Origin: Echinarachnius parma
Taxonomy: Eukaryota; Echinodermata; Echinoidea; Clypeasteroida; Echinarachniidae
DNA length: 64,000 nucleotides
Assembly (NCBI GenBank): GCA_037951105.1
Contig: JBAMJV010004005.1
Location: 79,882-143,881, forward strand
Direction: 5' to 3'
Position numbers and translations under genes: made by a program. Each line of letters opens with the position of its first letter. Positions within the stretch are counted from its first letter, which is position 1. Shown piece after piece: positions 25,349 to 36,744 of this stretch. The notes under the pieces were generated by a model. The model did no database searches. It was given only the letters and a program-made list of their open reading frames with translations, and was not told where the DNA came from.

Positions 25349-25695
25349 TTAAAGGGATCTAGTAACTTTGTTGACATGTGCAAAAAGTGATGAATGGTTG
25401 ATTCAATGTATATTGTTGTTATCTGATATGTCCACTGGGTATTGTGTGAAAGTTTCAAGTTAAATAGACGTTACATGGCCAAGTAATGAGCAAAAATTCA
25501 CTAACTCATTGCACTGACTTTGTACACGGTTTCGACGATCCAGTGGATAATTTAACATCTGAACACTTCAATCGTGAATATCTTTTTAACGAAAGGGAAA
25601 TTCGAAAAACCGAAACCTGTCCCATGCTTTTTTTTTGTTAATACGAACACAACAAGGTATGAGAGAACCGCTAGAATGTTACTAAGTCCCTTTAA
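25349..25695 (-). mobile_element. Family A MITE, copy 7
   Basis: TTAAAGGGATCTAGTAACTT at the start, TAAGTCCCTTTAA at the end. Both TTAA sites are intact. A small deletion lies near the right end. Confidence 0.9.
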
Positions 25696-25915
25696 AGGCC
25701 CGGTCATAATATCGGATGCACGACGGAGAGTAAAACAATCTGTTCGACTCCTTTCGAATGCGCTTCTTGTCCGTTCCTTGTCAGGTGATGTATGTTGTTC
25801 TATCCGGCGGAATGATTTGTGCATGAGGCAATGGAGAAGACTTTCACCACAGGATAATTTAATTCTATTCGTCAGGCACCCGTTTACGCTATACGGTGAT
25901 ATGTGACTGGTCCGT
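25696..25915. mobile_element. Possible short inverted-repeat element
   Basis: GGCCCGGTCATAATATC at the left and GATATGTGACTGGTCC at the right are imperfect inverses. It abuts family A copy 7. There are no target duplications I can confirm. Confidence 0.4.
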
Positions 25916-26280
25916 TAAAAATAGATTACTATTAACCAATTCAATTCCAATACTCATGAAAATGTCATGCTTTAATACAGTTAGTAATATTAGGAATATG
26001 AAATATGAAATATAATATAGAAATATGTATCACACAAAATTAGTGACAATCAACTAGATGATGTATTATTACCGACATATATCTATATGCTTCATTGTGT
26101 GTAAATTAATGTATATTCATCATCAGCAGTATATTGTGACAAAATTGTAGTTTGCTCAGACTTACTTGGGTATTAGAAAGAAGAATAAGAGGGAAGAGAT
26201 GACGAGGAAGGAAAACGCATCCTATAGAGTCAGAACAATTAGAAGAGAGGTGTGATGCGCACGCGCAGAGTCACCAAGGC
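25916..26280. other. No recognisable feature
   Basis: AT-rich sequence without gene or element. Confidence 0.4.
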
Positions 26281-26444
26281 ACCGTTGCAGAAAGAGATTG
26301 TACAATCGATTGTAAGTTACAATTAATTGTAAGTCAGATCATGTGTTCTAAATGCGCGAATCTGATTGGTTGAAACGCGCAAAGTTTCTGACTTACAATC
26401 AATCGTAACTTACGATCGATTGTATCTCTTTCTGCAACGGGACC
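26281..26444. mobile_element. Family G palindromic MITE, copy 2
   Basis: ACCGTTGCAGAAAGAGATTG at the left, CTCTTTCTGCAACGGGACCC at the right. The arms carry CAATCGATTGTAAGTTAC and GTAAGTCAGA and complements. Confidence 0.85.
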
Positions 26445-26447
26445 CTG

Positions 26448-26605
26448 GAAAGAGATATACAATCGATTGTAAGTTACAATAAATTATTGTAAGTCAGAAA
26501 GTTTGCGCGTTTCAACCAATTAGATTTGCTCATTTAGTCACATGCTCTGACTTACAATTAATTGTAACTTACAATCGATTATATCTCTTTCTGCAACAGG
26601 GCCCA
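26448..26605. mobile_element. Family G palindromic MITE, copy 3
   Basis: Directly follows copy 2: GAAAGAGATATACAATCG at the left, TCTTTCTGCAACAGGGCCC at the right. The left end lacks the GTTGCA part, as if the two copies share or lost one terminus. Confidence 0.8.
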
Positions 26606-27235
26606 AGATTAATCTTCTCAATGGAACAGTTAGTTTTATAATGAGGGGAAATCGAATTGTTTCCCTTTGAAACGTCCTTGTCCCCAACAAAACCTTTTGT
26701 TTAATTTGTTTTATTTAGTTTGCTTCAAAGTCAACGTATTGCGCATTTTCAATTTTTAACTGATTAAAGAGTAATGGTTATTAAGGTTTGGGATTATGGG
26801 TTGTTTCAGGTGCAATAAAACAGTCAGCCAATTTTGTTTAATGTGATTGTTTCTATATATGCGGAACGGACGTGCTCGAGAATGGCCCCATGGGTACGAA
26901 AGGGGTTTCACCCTTGTTCAACGATACTAACGGAGATAAAAACAAGCAAACAAACAACAAACAAACGAATGAACGAACAATCAAACTTGCGCAGGGACTT
27001 GCAAAATTGTTTTAATAATATTTAACGTTAATTGTATTGTTTGCGACGTTAAATACCCCCTTTACTTTTGTTTCAATTAATGTATTGAATTGAGCCGTGT
27101 TTTATTTCTTTGCTCCTTTGTTAGTTGTTTTATTGGTGAGGCAATTAACGTAATTACGCCCGACATATTTTTTTTCTGCGGGGTGGGGCGTATAAGTATA
27201 CATTGTACTATAGATGTATATAATGTATATAAATA
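26606..27235. other. No recognisable feature
   Basis: AT-rich, with short CAAA/GAAC runs near 26940-26980. No gene is recognised. Confidence 0.4.
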
Positions 27236-27640
27236 TATTTATTTCTTTATATACGTATACAAAACACATACCGTAGCTGGAAAAAAAAGCATTTGTTTTA
27301 CTCGTGTCTAATGCGAAAATACATTCAATAATTTAAACTAGCATTAGAAAATGCAACTTAAAATTGATATGAAAACGGTGACTGTGAAGAATATTGGGAT
27401 AATAAATACGTTATATGTATTGGTGAGGTCATGTACTGTATGTAATTTTTTCAAAGTATATTTCTTTATTTACGCAGACTTGTTGGAAACAAACACACAG
27501 CTGACAAAAGCATTTGTTTTACTCGTGTCTAATTAGAAAAGACATTTAATAATTCACAAAAGCACTAGAAAATGCATTAAAATTGATCTGTACACGTCGA
27601 CTGTGAAAAATATTGGGATAATAAATATATAATATTTAAA
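27236..27640 (+). repeat. Tandem duplication, period about 221 bp
   Basis: GCATTTGTTTTACTCGTGTC occurs at 27289 and 27510, and GAATATTGGGATAATAAATA at about 27388 and its near match at about 27609. Confidence 0.88.
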
Positions 27641-27939
27641 GCGCACAATAGCTGCAGCGAAGCCAGCAGCGGTTCCAGCGGAGCGGGCATGGGTTGTTTG
27701 GCCGCTCCTCTGGCGTGGACAAGCCATGCTTCGCAGCGGGAGTTAACGGCTTTCGCGTGGACGCAGCACCAACAATCTAAAACATTCATGAGAATTACTA
27801 TATCTGCTCGTATGACCAGTTCATACGGCGAGCGAAAAGTGAGATTCAAACATCGCCTTTTGACCCTTCCATTGTTGCATTCTCACACAAAAGGTAAAGT
27901 TTTATTGTCATCAACTGCCGCATGAACCAACAAATTGCA
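27641..27939. other. GC-richer block without recognised gene
   Basis: The sequence is GC-richer than its flanks and has short open frames on both strands, none resembling a known family. Confidence 0.35.
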
Positions 27940-28483
27940 TTAAAGGGGTAGTTTAGTTTTGGTAAGGCTGAACTTTAGTAGCCAAACCCTGCACAGTAAC
28001 ATTATAAACTAATAGTTATAACTCCACCATGCTCGAAAGGTATACAAAATTACAAACGACTAAGTAAAAAGCCTGTTATCATTCAAAAAGAGCCATTAAA
28101 ACACAAGAGGGCGCTTTTTAAAAAGGCATTGGTTTCAACCATTTTTCATACAAAAGTATGCATGTGATGTTTTATTGATATAATGATTAAATAGCGAGAT
28201 CATCAACAACTATTTAAAAAACGCTTTTGAAAATTTTTGAAAAAGTGCAAGCATTTTTTTATTTTTTTCTAAAAATCGTCTAATTATTTGGGCCCCAAAT
28301 AATTATATGATCAGATATATTTATTGATATTTCAGCCATTTCTGGGTCGATTTTGACCAAATAAAGTTTATTCTGCCATTAAAATTGCATGTTCTCTCAA
28401 ATTCGACACTCAGTTTTTCATTACCTCACAAAAAAATTGTGATGTGCAGCGCCCTCTCTACCAAAACTAAACTACCCCTTTAA
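27940..28483 (-). mobile_element. Family B MITE, copy 3
   Basis: TTAAAGGGGTAGTTTAGTTT at the start and its inverse AAACTAAACTACCCCTTTAA at the end. Both TTAA sites are intact. No coding capacity. Confidence 0.92.
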
Positions 28484-28697
28484 TATTATATTACCATGAT
28501 TAAAGAGTCAATAATATCGCAATTCAAATCATACAAAATAATGTTGTATAGAGGACGCGGATCTATACGATGATAATTACAATGAATAATACTTTTCGAC
28601 TTCCCTGTATGCTTTTTAGACAACTATACATGTTTATTTAATGCTAGCTCAACCATTGTTTGTACCGCATTTATCCCTTTGATTCCTGGGACATGGT

Positions 28698-29094
28698 TTA
28701 AAGGGACTTAGTAACATTGTCCACATCCTCAAAATCCAATTGGAATTCTAGCGGTTCCCTCATATTACCTTGTTTTACTCGTATTAATTAACAATAAAAT
28801 CATGGGACCGGTTTCGGTTTTTATAATTTCCATTTCGTTCAAAAGATATTTACGATTGAAGTGCTCGGATATGAAGTTATCCACTGGATCTTATCAACCG
28901 TGTACAAAGTAAGTGCATTAATGAGTAGGTGAATATCACTTTGCATTTTCGCTCATTTCTCGGCCATATAATCATCCAATTAACTTGACATTGTCACACA
29001 TTACTTTCTGGACATATCAGATCACACAAATACACATTTAATTAACCACGCATCACTTTTTGCACTTATCAACAAAGTTACTAGATCCCTTTAA
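28698..29094 (+). mobile_element. Family A MITE, copy 8
   Basis: TTAAAGGGACTTAGTAACAT to GTTACTAGATCCCTTTAA; a nearly complete copy with intact ends. Confidence 0.92.
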
Positions 29095-29473
29095 CATGAC
29101 TTTGTATCAACCATGTCATGTATGTGCATATTGAACTTTACATGAACATAATAGGCGTGGTAGGAGGGAGCTTGTCGAGGGTGAGGATTGCAAGTAAATT
29201 GGGTGACTAATTGATGTAAATATCCGTTGTTATCATTGATTATTTTACACCATATGTTCTTGGTAAGCTACCTACTATATGCATGGCTTTGATGCTTTCC
29301 CACATTAAAGTTGATGAACTTCATTTAAATCATTATTATCGCCAACAAATTTATCACATGTGAAATAGCAGTAGACTTTAAACTCAGTATGAACTATGAC
29401 ATCTTTTCAGCATTTTGACATTATTTTTAGTTTTCCATTCTGTGGACACTATGGCTGCTAATGTTTACATCAC
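29095..29473. other. No recognisable feature
   Basis: No gene or element is seen between the two family-A copies. Confidence 0.4.
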
Positions 29474-29824
29474 TGTAAAAGGATCTAGTAACTTGTTGAC
29501 ATGTGCAAAACGTGATGAATGGTTGATACAATTTATGTATTAGTTAAATGGATGTTATATGGCCGAGTAATGAGCAAAAATGCAAAGTGATATTCACTAA
29601 CTCATTGCACTGACTTTGTACACGGTTACGACTATCCAGTGGATAGCTTAACATCTGAACACTTCAATCGTAAATATCTTGTTAACGAAAGGGAAATTTG
29701 AAAAACCGAAACCTGTCCTATTTGTCTATTGTTAATACGAATACAACGATGTATATGATCGAGGGAACTGGTCGAATTCCAATTGGATTTTGAGGATTTG
29801 GACAACGTTACTAGATCCCTTTAT
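29474..29824 (-). mobile_element. Family A MITE, copy 9
   Basis: AAAAGGATCTAGTAACTTGT at the start, CGTTACTAGATCCCTTTA at the end, with the family interior GCAAAGTGATATTCACTAAC. It has an internal deletion of about 40 bp. Confidence 0.88.
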
Positions 29825-30024
29825 CTGTTTCAAAATGCGCTTAACAATTATTAGTAATGATATTTAAGTTTGTCCAAATGTTGAAACAACCACACATCAT
29901 GCGGATAATTCCTTATTCAACTTCATGCGAATAGTTGACGCCACCGAACGATCATATAGTCAGATAATTATTGCCACAATAAATTACCCAGATATTGTTT
30001 CCCAGTTTCGTTAGTGTACATGAA

Positions 30025-30035
30025 GTGTGTGTGTA

Positions 30036-30082
<47 letters not shown>
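30025..30082 (+). repeat. (GT)n microsatellite
   Basis: Short GT run with two GTAT interruptions. Confidence 0.95.
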
Positions 30083-30084
<2 letters not shown>

Positions 30085-30149
30085 TGTTAATAAGTTGTGT
30101 TCATGTTAACACATGGTACGTTCGTGAACTCAATACACGGTCAAAATTA

Positions 30150-31650
30150 ATTCTGGGTGAAGTAGCATGGCGGATCCACAGCGCCGTTTTCGTTTCTACC
30201 ATTTTCATCTCTTTCTGTGTCAAAGATCTACGGAGCTATTATATCCGAGCCGAGGGGGCACTGATGCATGGGTGTAGTGGCATGGCGGATGCATTATAAC
30301 ACATTTTTTGTCCGCCAATAACCAATCTACTATTTGCAATTGATATCAGTGGCAGAGATCTATAGTGCGGGTTCGGATCGGAGCCAGGGCCAGGGGCACA
30401 CTGATGCATATGAATCCTGGGTGTGGTAGTATGGCGGATACATATTATAGCGCCGTTTTCGTCAGCAAATAATCTTTCTAGCATCTTTATTGATATAATG
30501 TGGTATGGCTCTCCCACTATACGGGAATCCATCGATACATACACGAACATGAGCACAAGCATGCTTATTAAGCTTGCTTACCATGCTTTAAGTAGTGTAT
30601 GTAATTTGCCATCAACAGGCATTTTGCATCAAAGGGAACATGTCAATGTTCACACTGTATGTGTTTACCTTTGTATTTTATCTGAAATAAAATGAATAAA
30701 TGAAAAAAGAGAGAAATGAAATGTGGGAATCGGATCGGAGCCAGAGGCGCACTGATTCATATGAATCCTGGGCATTCTGGGTGTGGTAGTATGGCGAATC
30801 AAGAGCGCAATTACGCTCGGCGTATACAGGGTGGCCCAGAAAGGATGCAACACCTACGATCGTTAATTTCATCAACACCATCGACCAAATGTCATTGTTT
30901 TTTGTTTGATCGGGTAGAACATTCTTTTTCTAACAAAATGATACCATGAGCATTGATTTGGGGTATAAGGCGTTTGGATCCTAGGGCCATATTTCTGAGG
31001 CAATGTCGTTTCCTAAATTTGCTACTTTTTCGTCTTAAGCGATCCTCTGAACAATGAGACATTCTCGCCCCATGGCCTGCCATAGAAATAGCTGTACAGA
31101 AGAACCGCATGACCGCTCTCCCTTTGTAAGGAAGACAATGTGAGCCATTCGTATGTACAGCTAATTCTACGGCAGGCCGTGGGGCGAGAATGTCTCAGTG
31201 TTCCGAGGATCGCTGGAGACGAAAAAGTAGCAAATTTAGGAAACGACATTGCCTCAGAAAAATGGCCCTAGGATCCAAACGCCTTACCCAAAATCAATGC
31301 TCATGGTATCATTTTGTTGGAAAAAGAATGTTCTACCCAATCAAATAAAAAACAATGAGATTTGGTCGATGGTGTTGATGAAATTAACGATCGTAGGTGT
31401 TGCATCCTTTCTGGGCCACCCTGTATAATTTTTCTACCAGTATAATTGATTTCTGTGGGCGGCATAGATCTAGGCAGGTCGGATCGGAGCCAGGGCCGCC
31501 CTGATGCATATGAATCCTGGGTGTGGTAACATGGCGGATCCATATAGCGTCGTTTTCGTCAGCCAATAACCATGATAACCATTCTATAGCCTTTAATTGT
31601 GCGACATAGATCTACGGAGATCGGAGCCATGGGCGCACTGATGCATATAC
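30150..31650 (+). repeat. Degenerate tandem repeat (family E) with insertions
   Basis: Units carry AGATCTA, CGGATCGGAGCCAGGG, ACTGATGCATATGAATCCTG, GTGTGGTAGTATGGCGGAT and GCGCCGTTTTCGTC in that order. AGATCTA marks lie at about 30224, 30354, 31465 and 31606, so the unit is about 130-145 bp. The foldback element at 30825-31425 and unrelated sequence at about 30490-30710 interrupt the series. Confidence 0.8.
30825..31425. mobile_element. Family F mariner-like foldback MITE
   Basis: Starts TACAGGGTGGCCCAGAAAGG and ends with its complement, flanked by TA on both sides (30823-30824, 31426-31427). The arms (30825-31098 and 31154-31425) match almost throughout by eye. The loop is about 55 bp. Terminal CAGGGTGGCCCA and TA target sites are typical of Tc1/mariner relatives. 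No transposase is encoded. Confidence 0.9.
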
Positions 31651-32136
31651 GCCAAGACCATACGTTTGTCCGTGAAGCGGGTTTCGGCTCCTGTCCTCCC
31701 ATTGGCATGTTTGAGGCTGGACCAATTTACTTGAAATGTGTCTCCACCAGAGTCTGGTCTAATCATTGAGGTACCAGTCTAAATACCAGCTCCCTGGTCT
31801 AATGCACACATTATAAACAATAGCACTGGACTTGCTGCCTCTCAAATTAATTGACCGACGCATTTAACTCGGTGGCACAGAGGCATGAAGCTGGTATAAT
31901 TCAGGTTTTTTTACAAGTTATAACCAGTGATACTTGACTAAATCGTCCGCCTTTGCCGGGCAATAACTGTTATTAACTGGAATAATAATTATCCTGTTTT
32001 AGAGAGACGATGCTGTTTGCTTTTTTACAATTATTTGTTTAATTTCGTTCGTCTCAAGCGAGGTTTTATTGACTTGGCAATCGAAATAGAGTCACGAAAC
32101 TATATGCAATTTATATGCGTGATACATTCGCCAGCA
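31651..32136. other. No recognisable feature
   Basis: CAGTCTGG-like words (CCAGAGTCTGGTCTAAT, CCCTGGTCTAATG) recur near 31745-31805. Otherwise unremarkable. Confidence 0.4.
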
Positions 32137-32368
32137 CGGGAAATAACTGATATTATATTGGAAATAATCTATATTAAACTGAACAATAATTATATTACAC
32201 AGGAAAATAGTGATATTAAACTGGTTAAACTGGAAAATAGTTTTATTAACTAGAAAATAATTTTATTGAACTGGAAATTAGTTTGATTAAACTGGAAATA
32301 GGTTTTTATTAAACTGGAAAATAGTTTTATATAACTGGAAATTAGTTCTATTATAATAACTGGGAAAA
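32137..32368 (+). repeat. Degenerate minisatellite, unit about 28 bp
   Basis: About eight imperfect units like TTATTAAACTGGAAAATAGT. Confidence 0.8.
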
Positions 32369-33127
32369 ACATGTTCTCAGTAATAATGGAGTAAATTAAT
32401 CAGTGAACTTCGCCCGATTATCAAACTGGTATATGGTTTTGGTACTTGAAGTGAAGGTAAAGTATATTGTAAGTTATTGTAATTATTCAGTAGCCATGCA
32501 TGATATAGCAGTGCTTCATTTACAAATTTTGCTCTGGTTTTAAATTGTCCATGATAATGATCTCTTACATAATACATGTAGTATAATTTCTGGAGTTGTA
32601 TAAACTACATTTTATCCAGGTGACATCAATGTACTTACGTTACATCTGTTTTCACTTTAATTATCATAGTTTACGTTTAATTTTATAAAAATGTAATTTG
32701 TATTTGATACGTTTTATAACAAGAATGATACAAATGAATAATGAATATGAATATACGTCTTTAATACGAAAAAGGAGATATATTCATGCACGTATAATGC
32801 CAAATAAAGCAACATTATTATGTATATATTATGCTTTATTACATTGTATTATATGACTTAGTAAAATACGAGTCATTGATTGGCTCAACACGGTCACGTA
32901 ATTGCCATAATATTTTGTTATAATACATGACCTGTGTAATATATTACATTGTGCGCGCTGATAGATTGTATTATGACGTAACAATGAGAGAGAGGAGGTT
33001 CTATTATGACGTCACAATGACTTGTCAACATATCACTTCGAAAAGCCACATTTTCTAATCGAGCTCAGAGAGGCTGAAAGTGTAAAGATGTGTTACTTTT
33101 GTCATATAATATATGTTAACTTTGTTG
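32369..33127. other. No recognisable gene
   Basis: AT-rich. TATTATGACGTCACAATGA-type words are repeated near 32970 and 33002. Confidence 0.4.
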
Positions 33128-33237
33128 TCGGGAAAATCATGGAATGTTCCCTCGGGATTTGAAATGCTATTTCGTGAAGACAATAAGTCCCTCAATAGCA
33201 TTTCAAATCCCCCGGAGAAGAACATTCTGTGATATTC
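33128..33237. repeat. Imperfect palindrome
   Basis: GGGATTTGAAATGCTATT and its complement AATAGCATTTCAAATCCC, with GGAATGTTCC and GAACATTCTG further out. Confidence 0.75.
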
Positions 33238-33464
33238 TCTCCACCATCACTTAACATCTGTATTTCATCTCAATGTGGTTATCCGAAATGGCCTAAGCCT
33301 ATGCTTTATGAGTACACAGGACAGTCAATATTGATATCGAAAAGGGGATGTTTAGTATTTGATTTTAAGTTCACTATTCAAATTTTGCATTGGAGGTTCG
33401 TTATTCTAATGCAATTAAAAGGCAAATCAACGAGCTGATTGGTATAGTTTCATTTTTCGATAGG

Positions 33465-33583
33465 AGGTGAAGGCCTTTATGTGAATGATATTTTCAATGC
33501 CCATTCACCGCTTGGAAGGAATGCTCCCAGGGAGTGGAGATGGTGCACACAATGTGTGCGGGCTGACATTGTATCCTATGACG
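33465..33583 (+). mobile_element. SINE body fragment (copy 3)
   Basis: GGAGGTGAAGGCCTTTATGT, GGAAGGAATGCTCCCAGG and TGGTGCACACAATGTGTG match the body of the SINE at 14487. The tRNA head is missing. It is followed by a long ATT/AGT tract. Confidence 0.8.
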
Positions 33584-33609
33584 CATAGAGAAGATATTCT
33601 ATCATTCAA

Positions 33610-33677
33610 TCTATATTATTATCAGTAGTAGTAGAAGAACATGTATTACTATTATTATTATTATTAGTAGTAGTAGT

Positions 33678-33715
<38 letters not shown>

Positions 33716-33742
33716 TACTACTAGTATTACAATTATTATTAT
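33610..33742 (+). repeat. (ATT)n / (AGT)n microsatellite
   Basis: Trinucleotide array directly after a SINE fragment, possibly its expanded tail. Confidence 0.92.
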
Positions 33743-33949
33743 TGATACTAAGTATGCGAAAATGTGTTGACATAGATAATAATTACGGTGACATGGGATC
33801 AGTTTTGTAATTGATGGCGGCGTCGGGAGAATTCCACTCACCGAGACAAACCATCGCGGATAAATGAAAGTGTAAGTGTGAAGAAAAAAAAGGTTGACTG
33901 TTTGCTTACACAAGTCCCCCTCTTTTTGCTTGCCCATCGGTCCAAGACG

Positions 33950-34824
33950 GTAACAAGATTACCCCCCTAAGTATCCATCTGATTCGCTATTCTATTCTCG
34001 CAAAGCATCCGTGGTGGTATCAATAAAAGGAGTCACCGGCTGGAAGGCGCGCAAGAGCGGTGAGGTATCAATAAGAACACTTCCATCGCGGTGATCGTGA
34101 ATAGAGAGCGCCTGCACGGCGCATGCCTAGAAAATTATACGGACACTTCATCAGTGCATCGTCGCGTCAGCCAATGGCGCGCAATCACAATTCACTCCCC
34201 ACTCTCACTTTTACAATTTTTCCGCAACAAATGAACCGCTTTTTTTGTTGTTCAAGTTGCTCTCGCGTGCATCTCGCATTAGCCGCGAGCGGGGTGAGAC
34301 GAGTGAAAGGATTTGAGCCGCGTATTATTTTGTGAGATCGGAGTCAACGTGAGGAGAGATGTGAGCGAAGTCCACTAAATTGACATTTCACCGATTAATT
34401 GTCACCTTTCTTCTTCATTATAACCAGATTGAATAGTTGAAACAAGTTTAATTATTTGTATCAATCTGAGACGAGATGATCACTGAATGACTTCCACTGA
34501 ATAATCATTCGACTTCATCCTAATCTATTAGATGACCGTCGGAGCTGGCAATATTCTATACATAGTCTTCATCTGTTGATCATATCGATATTGTAATCTG
34601 AAGACTGAAGCGAGAACTTAACAAAATAACTAATAGTCTGATTATTTTATTAAAAACAATGTTATCAACATGATTCTACCAACAATTGTATGCAGCTAAT
34701 TCAGAGTTTTTATTAATATTCTGTATACTAAACGGAGAAAACTTTATTACATTAATAAACACAAGGGATCATTAAAGGACAAACTGACAAGAAAAAGAGG
34801 ACTTATTGACTAATATTGCTAAAG
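33950..34824 (+). promoter_or_regulatory. Probable promoter and 5' leader region of Uncx
   Basis: The interval immediately 5' of the Uncx start is free of recognised repeats, and its first 400 bp are more GC-rich than the surroundings. No convincing TATA box or initiator was found and the transcription start cannot be placed. An open frame at 34123-34335 has no homeodomain or other known features and is treated as chance. The call rests on position only. Confidence 0.35.
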
Positions 34825-35134
34825 ATGGAAGCGCAACTGATGCGAAGTCACTTCTCCCAGGCCGGGAGTCTCGGCGGACTCTCACCCTTCCCGCCATACT
34901 CCTTCTCGTCGGCTGCTGCAGCTCATGCGCTGGGATTCCACATCTCGCCGCCGGGCGCGTCCCCTGGAACTCCGGGCGAGCTCGCCATCGCTAACTCGTT
35001 ATCTGCTGCAGCAGCGGCTGCCGCAGCAAGAGTACATGGCTCCGCGAAGAAGGATGGTAACCGAGGAATGGCGGGGGAATGCTACCTCGGGAAAGGCGCC
35101 ATGATGAAATCTGAACACTGTGACAGCTTGGCCG
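34825..35134 (+). CDS. Uncx: Uncx (Unc-4 family homeobox) exon 1, N-terminal region
   Basis: First coding exon of a paired-class homeobox transcription factor of the Unc-4/Uncx family, encoding residues 1-103 and the first base of codon 104. The ATG at 34825 is chosen because an in-frame TGA lies at 34807-34809 and this is the first in-frame Met after it; its context AAAGATGG is favourable. The exon encodes a low-complexity N-terminus rich in Ser, Gly, Pro and Ala, with an eight-Ala run at residues 61-68; such tracts are common in Uncx proteins. It ends at a consensus donor, G|GTAAGT, in phase 1, which matches the phase of exon 2 and rebuilds a Gly codon (GGT). No DNA-binding residues lie here. 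Intron 1 follows (5722 bp). Family assignment rests on exons 2 and 3; joining this exon rests on phase, donor quality and position. Confidence 0.9.
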
Positions 35135-35179
35135 GTAAGTAGACTGCTCAATAACCATTTTTGTACATAATTGGCCTTC

Positions 35180-35335
35180 ATGGCTGGAATGCTCCACATG
35201 GAGAGGAAAACGTGCACTTTGAGTGCTGGATTGATTGCCGAATGCAAGTCCGATGACCGGGGTAATAATATCATTGTAATGCATGCGCTTAGAGATGATT
35301 ATCAATCGTGATAGGCGCTATATAAATCGAGTAGT
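35180..35335 (+). mobile_element. SINE body fragment (copy 4) in Uncx intron 1
   Basis: TGGCTGGAATGCTCC, CGATGACCGGGGTAATAATA and GATAGGCGCTATATAAATCG match the 3' half of the SINE at 14487. It begins 45 bp after the exon 1 donor. Confidence 0.85.
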
Positions 35336-35600
35336 CATGTATTATAATCACTATGAAGGAAGACCGCTCTTATACACGTTCAACTTAATAATGAAACCAA
35401 CGTCTAAAATATGTATTTTTTTACCAATGAAAGGTATTTTGCGATAGTATGGTAATATGTTAAAGAAATGGGTCAAGCGGCTTCTTGTTATTTAACGCTT
35501 TGGATGCCGGGGATTTACAACTCTTGGGTGGTGCAAATAAGAAACTTTGAGACAGAGTCCGGCTCAATTAATGATCGAGTTAAGTTGGCAGTTCAATTAG

Positions 35601-35988
35601 TTATTAGAATAATCGATGTGAAACTAAGTATAATATAGCATTCATAATTACATGCATCGTTTGTGTCAAAGCTATGAATTTCAGGGGTTTTGTCCTAAAC
35701 GAAATCAGAGCTTCATGATAATCTCTTTGATGACAGTTATTAGAATAATCGATGTGAAATTAAGTATATAACATTCATACTATTACATCGTTTGTGTCAA
35801 AAACTATGAATTTCAGGGGTTTTGTCCTGAACGAAATCAGAGCTTCATGATAATCTCTTTGATGACAGTTATTAGAATAATCGATGTGAAATTAAGTATA
35901 TAACACATCGTTTGTGTCAAAAACTATGAATTTCAGGGGTTTTGTCCTGAACGAAATCAGAGCTTCATGATAGTCTCTCAGATGACAG
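35601..35988 (+). repeat. Three-unit tandem repeat in Uncx intron 1
   Basis: Units 35601-35736, 35737-35868 and 35869-35988, each running from TTATTAGAATAATCGATGTG to TCTCTTTGATGACAG or similar. High identity by eye; the later units have short deletions. Confidence 0.95.
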
Positions 35989-36309
35989 TAATAATCCATT
36001 CGATTAATAGAATGAATATTAACCATCCTTTATTACCTGAATCTGTTGTGAATTTCTTCTGTGTATATACTGTCACTGTGATCATCGCAGTCTGAAGAGA
36101 TGAGTTCATTTTTGATCCAGTATTCATGTTGATATTGCTATACATAATTAAAACTGCATGACAAATGTTCCTTTATACCATGTATACAGTTAAAGTTTTA
36201 CTTATCTGCTGCATTTTTACTTCCTTTTGCTAATTTTCTAAATTGCTATAAATAATCTCAAAATTAGAGAATAATGGGGGAATTTGAATAAATTGCATGC
36301 ATGTCGTAT

Positions 36310-36390
36310 CATTGTGATCTTTGTTTGAAAGATCACAATTATTGTGATCTTTGTGATCTTATTGTGATCATTGTGATCTTTGTTTGAAAA
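36310..36390 (+). repeat. Clustered TTGTGATCTTTG words
   Basis: Five or more copies of TGTGATC, including two of GTGATCTTTGTTTGAAA, and a small inverted pair. Confidence 0.8.
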
Positions 36391-36744
36391 AAAAGCTTAT
36401 AAAGTGATACAATGTTCACTTTAAAACAGAATCACTTGGATATTTCAAATATCTCTTGCCCCTTTTTGTTTGTCTTATATGGAAACAGAAAAGTTGAATC
36501 GGTTTTGAGTTATGATGAAATGAACCGCGTTCCGGAACGCTTTTAGATTGTTGTCAAAATCAATGGGCAAATGTGATACAATCTAACATTTATTCTAATT
36601 TTGTCACTAGGTAAACATTGTTCTTTTTCTAGAAACTATATACACGTCATTGAGAAGAATCTTACAATCAAATATGACTTTATGAACAAAATCTTATGGC
36701 GTTTAATAGTAGATCGCCCTAATAATAATTGATCAATTATAATA

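Noticed and set aside
34123..34335. Open frame upstream of Uncx as a separate gene or upstream reading frame
   Set aside because: It has no recognisable domain and no supporting splice sites; it is more likely leader or promoter DNA.
34816..34824. TTG at 34816 as the Uncx start
   Set aside because: A normal ATG in good context follows at 34825, and an upstream stop makes it the first in-frame Met.
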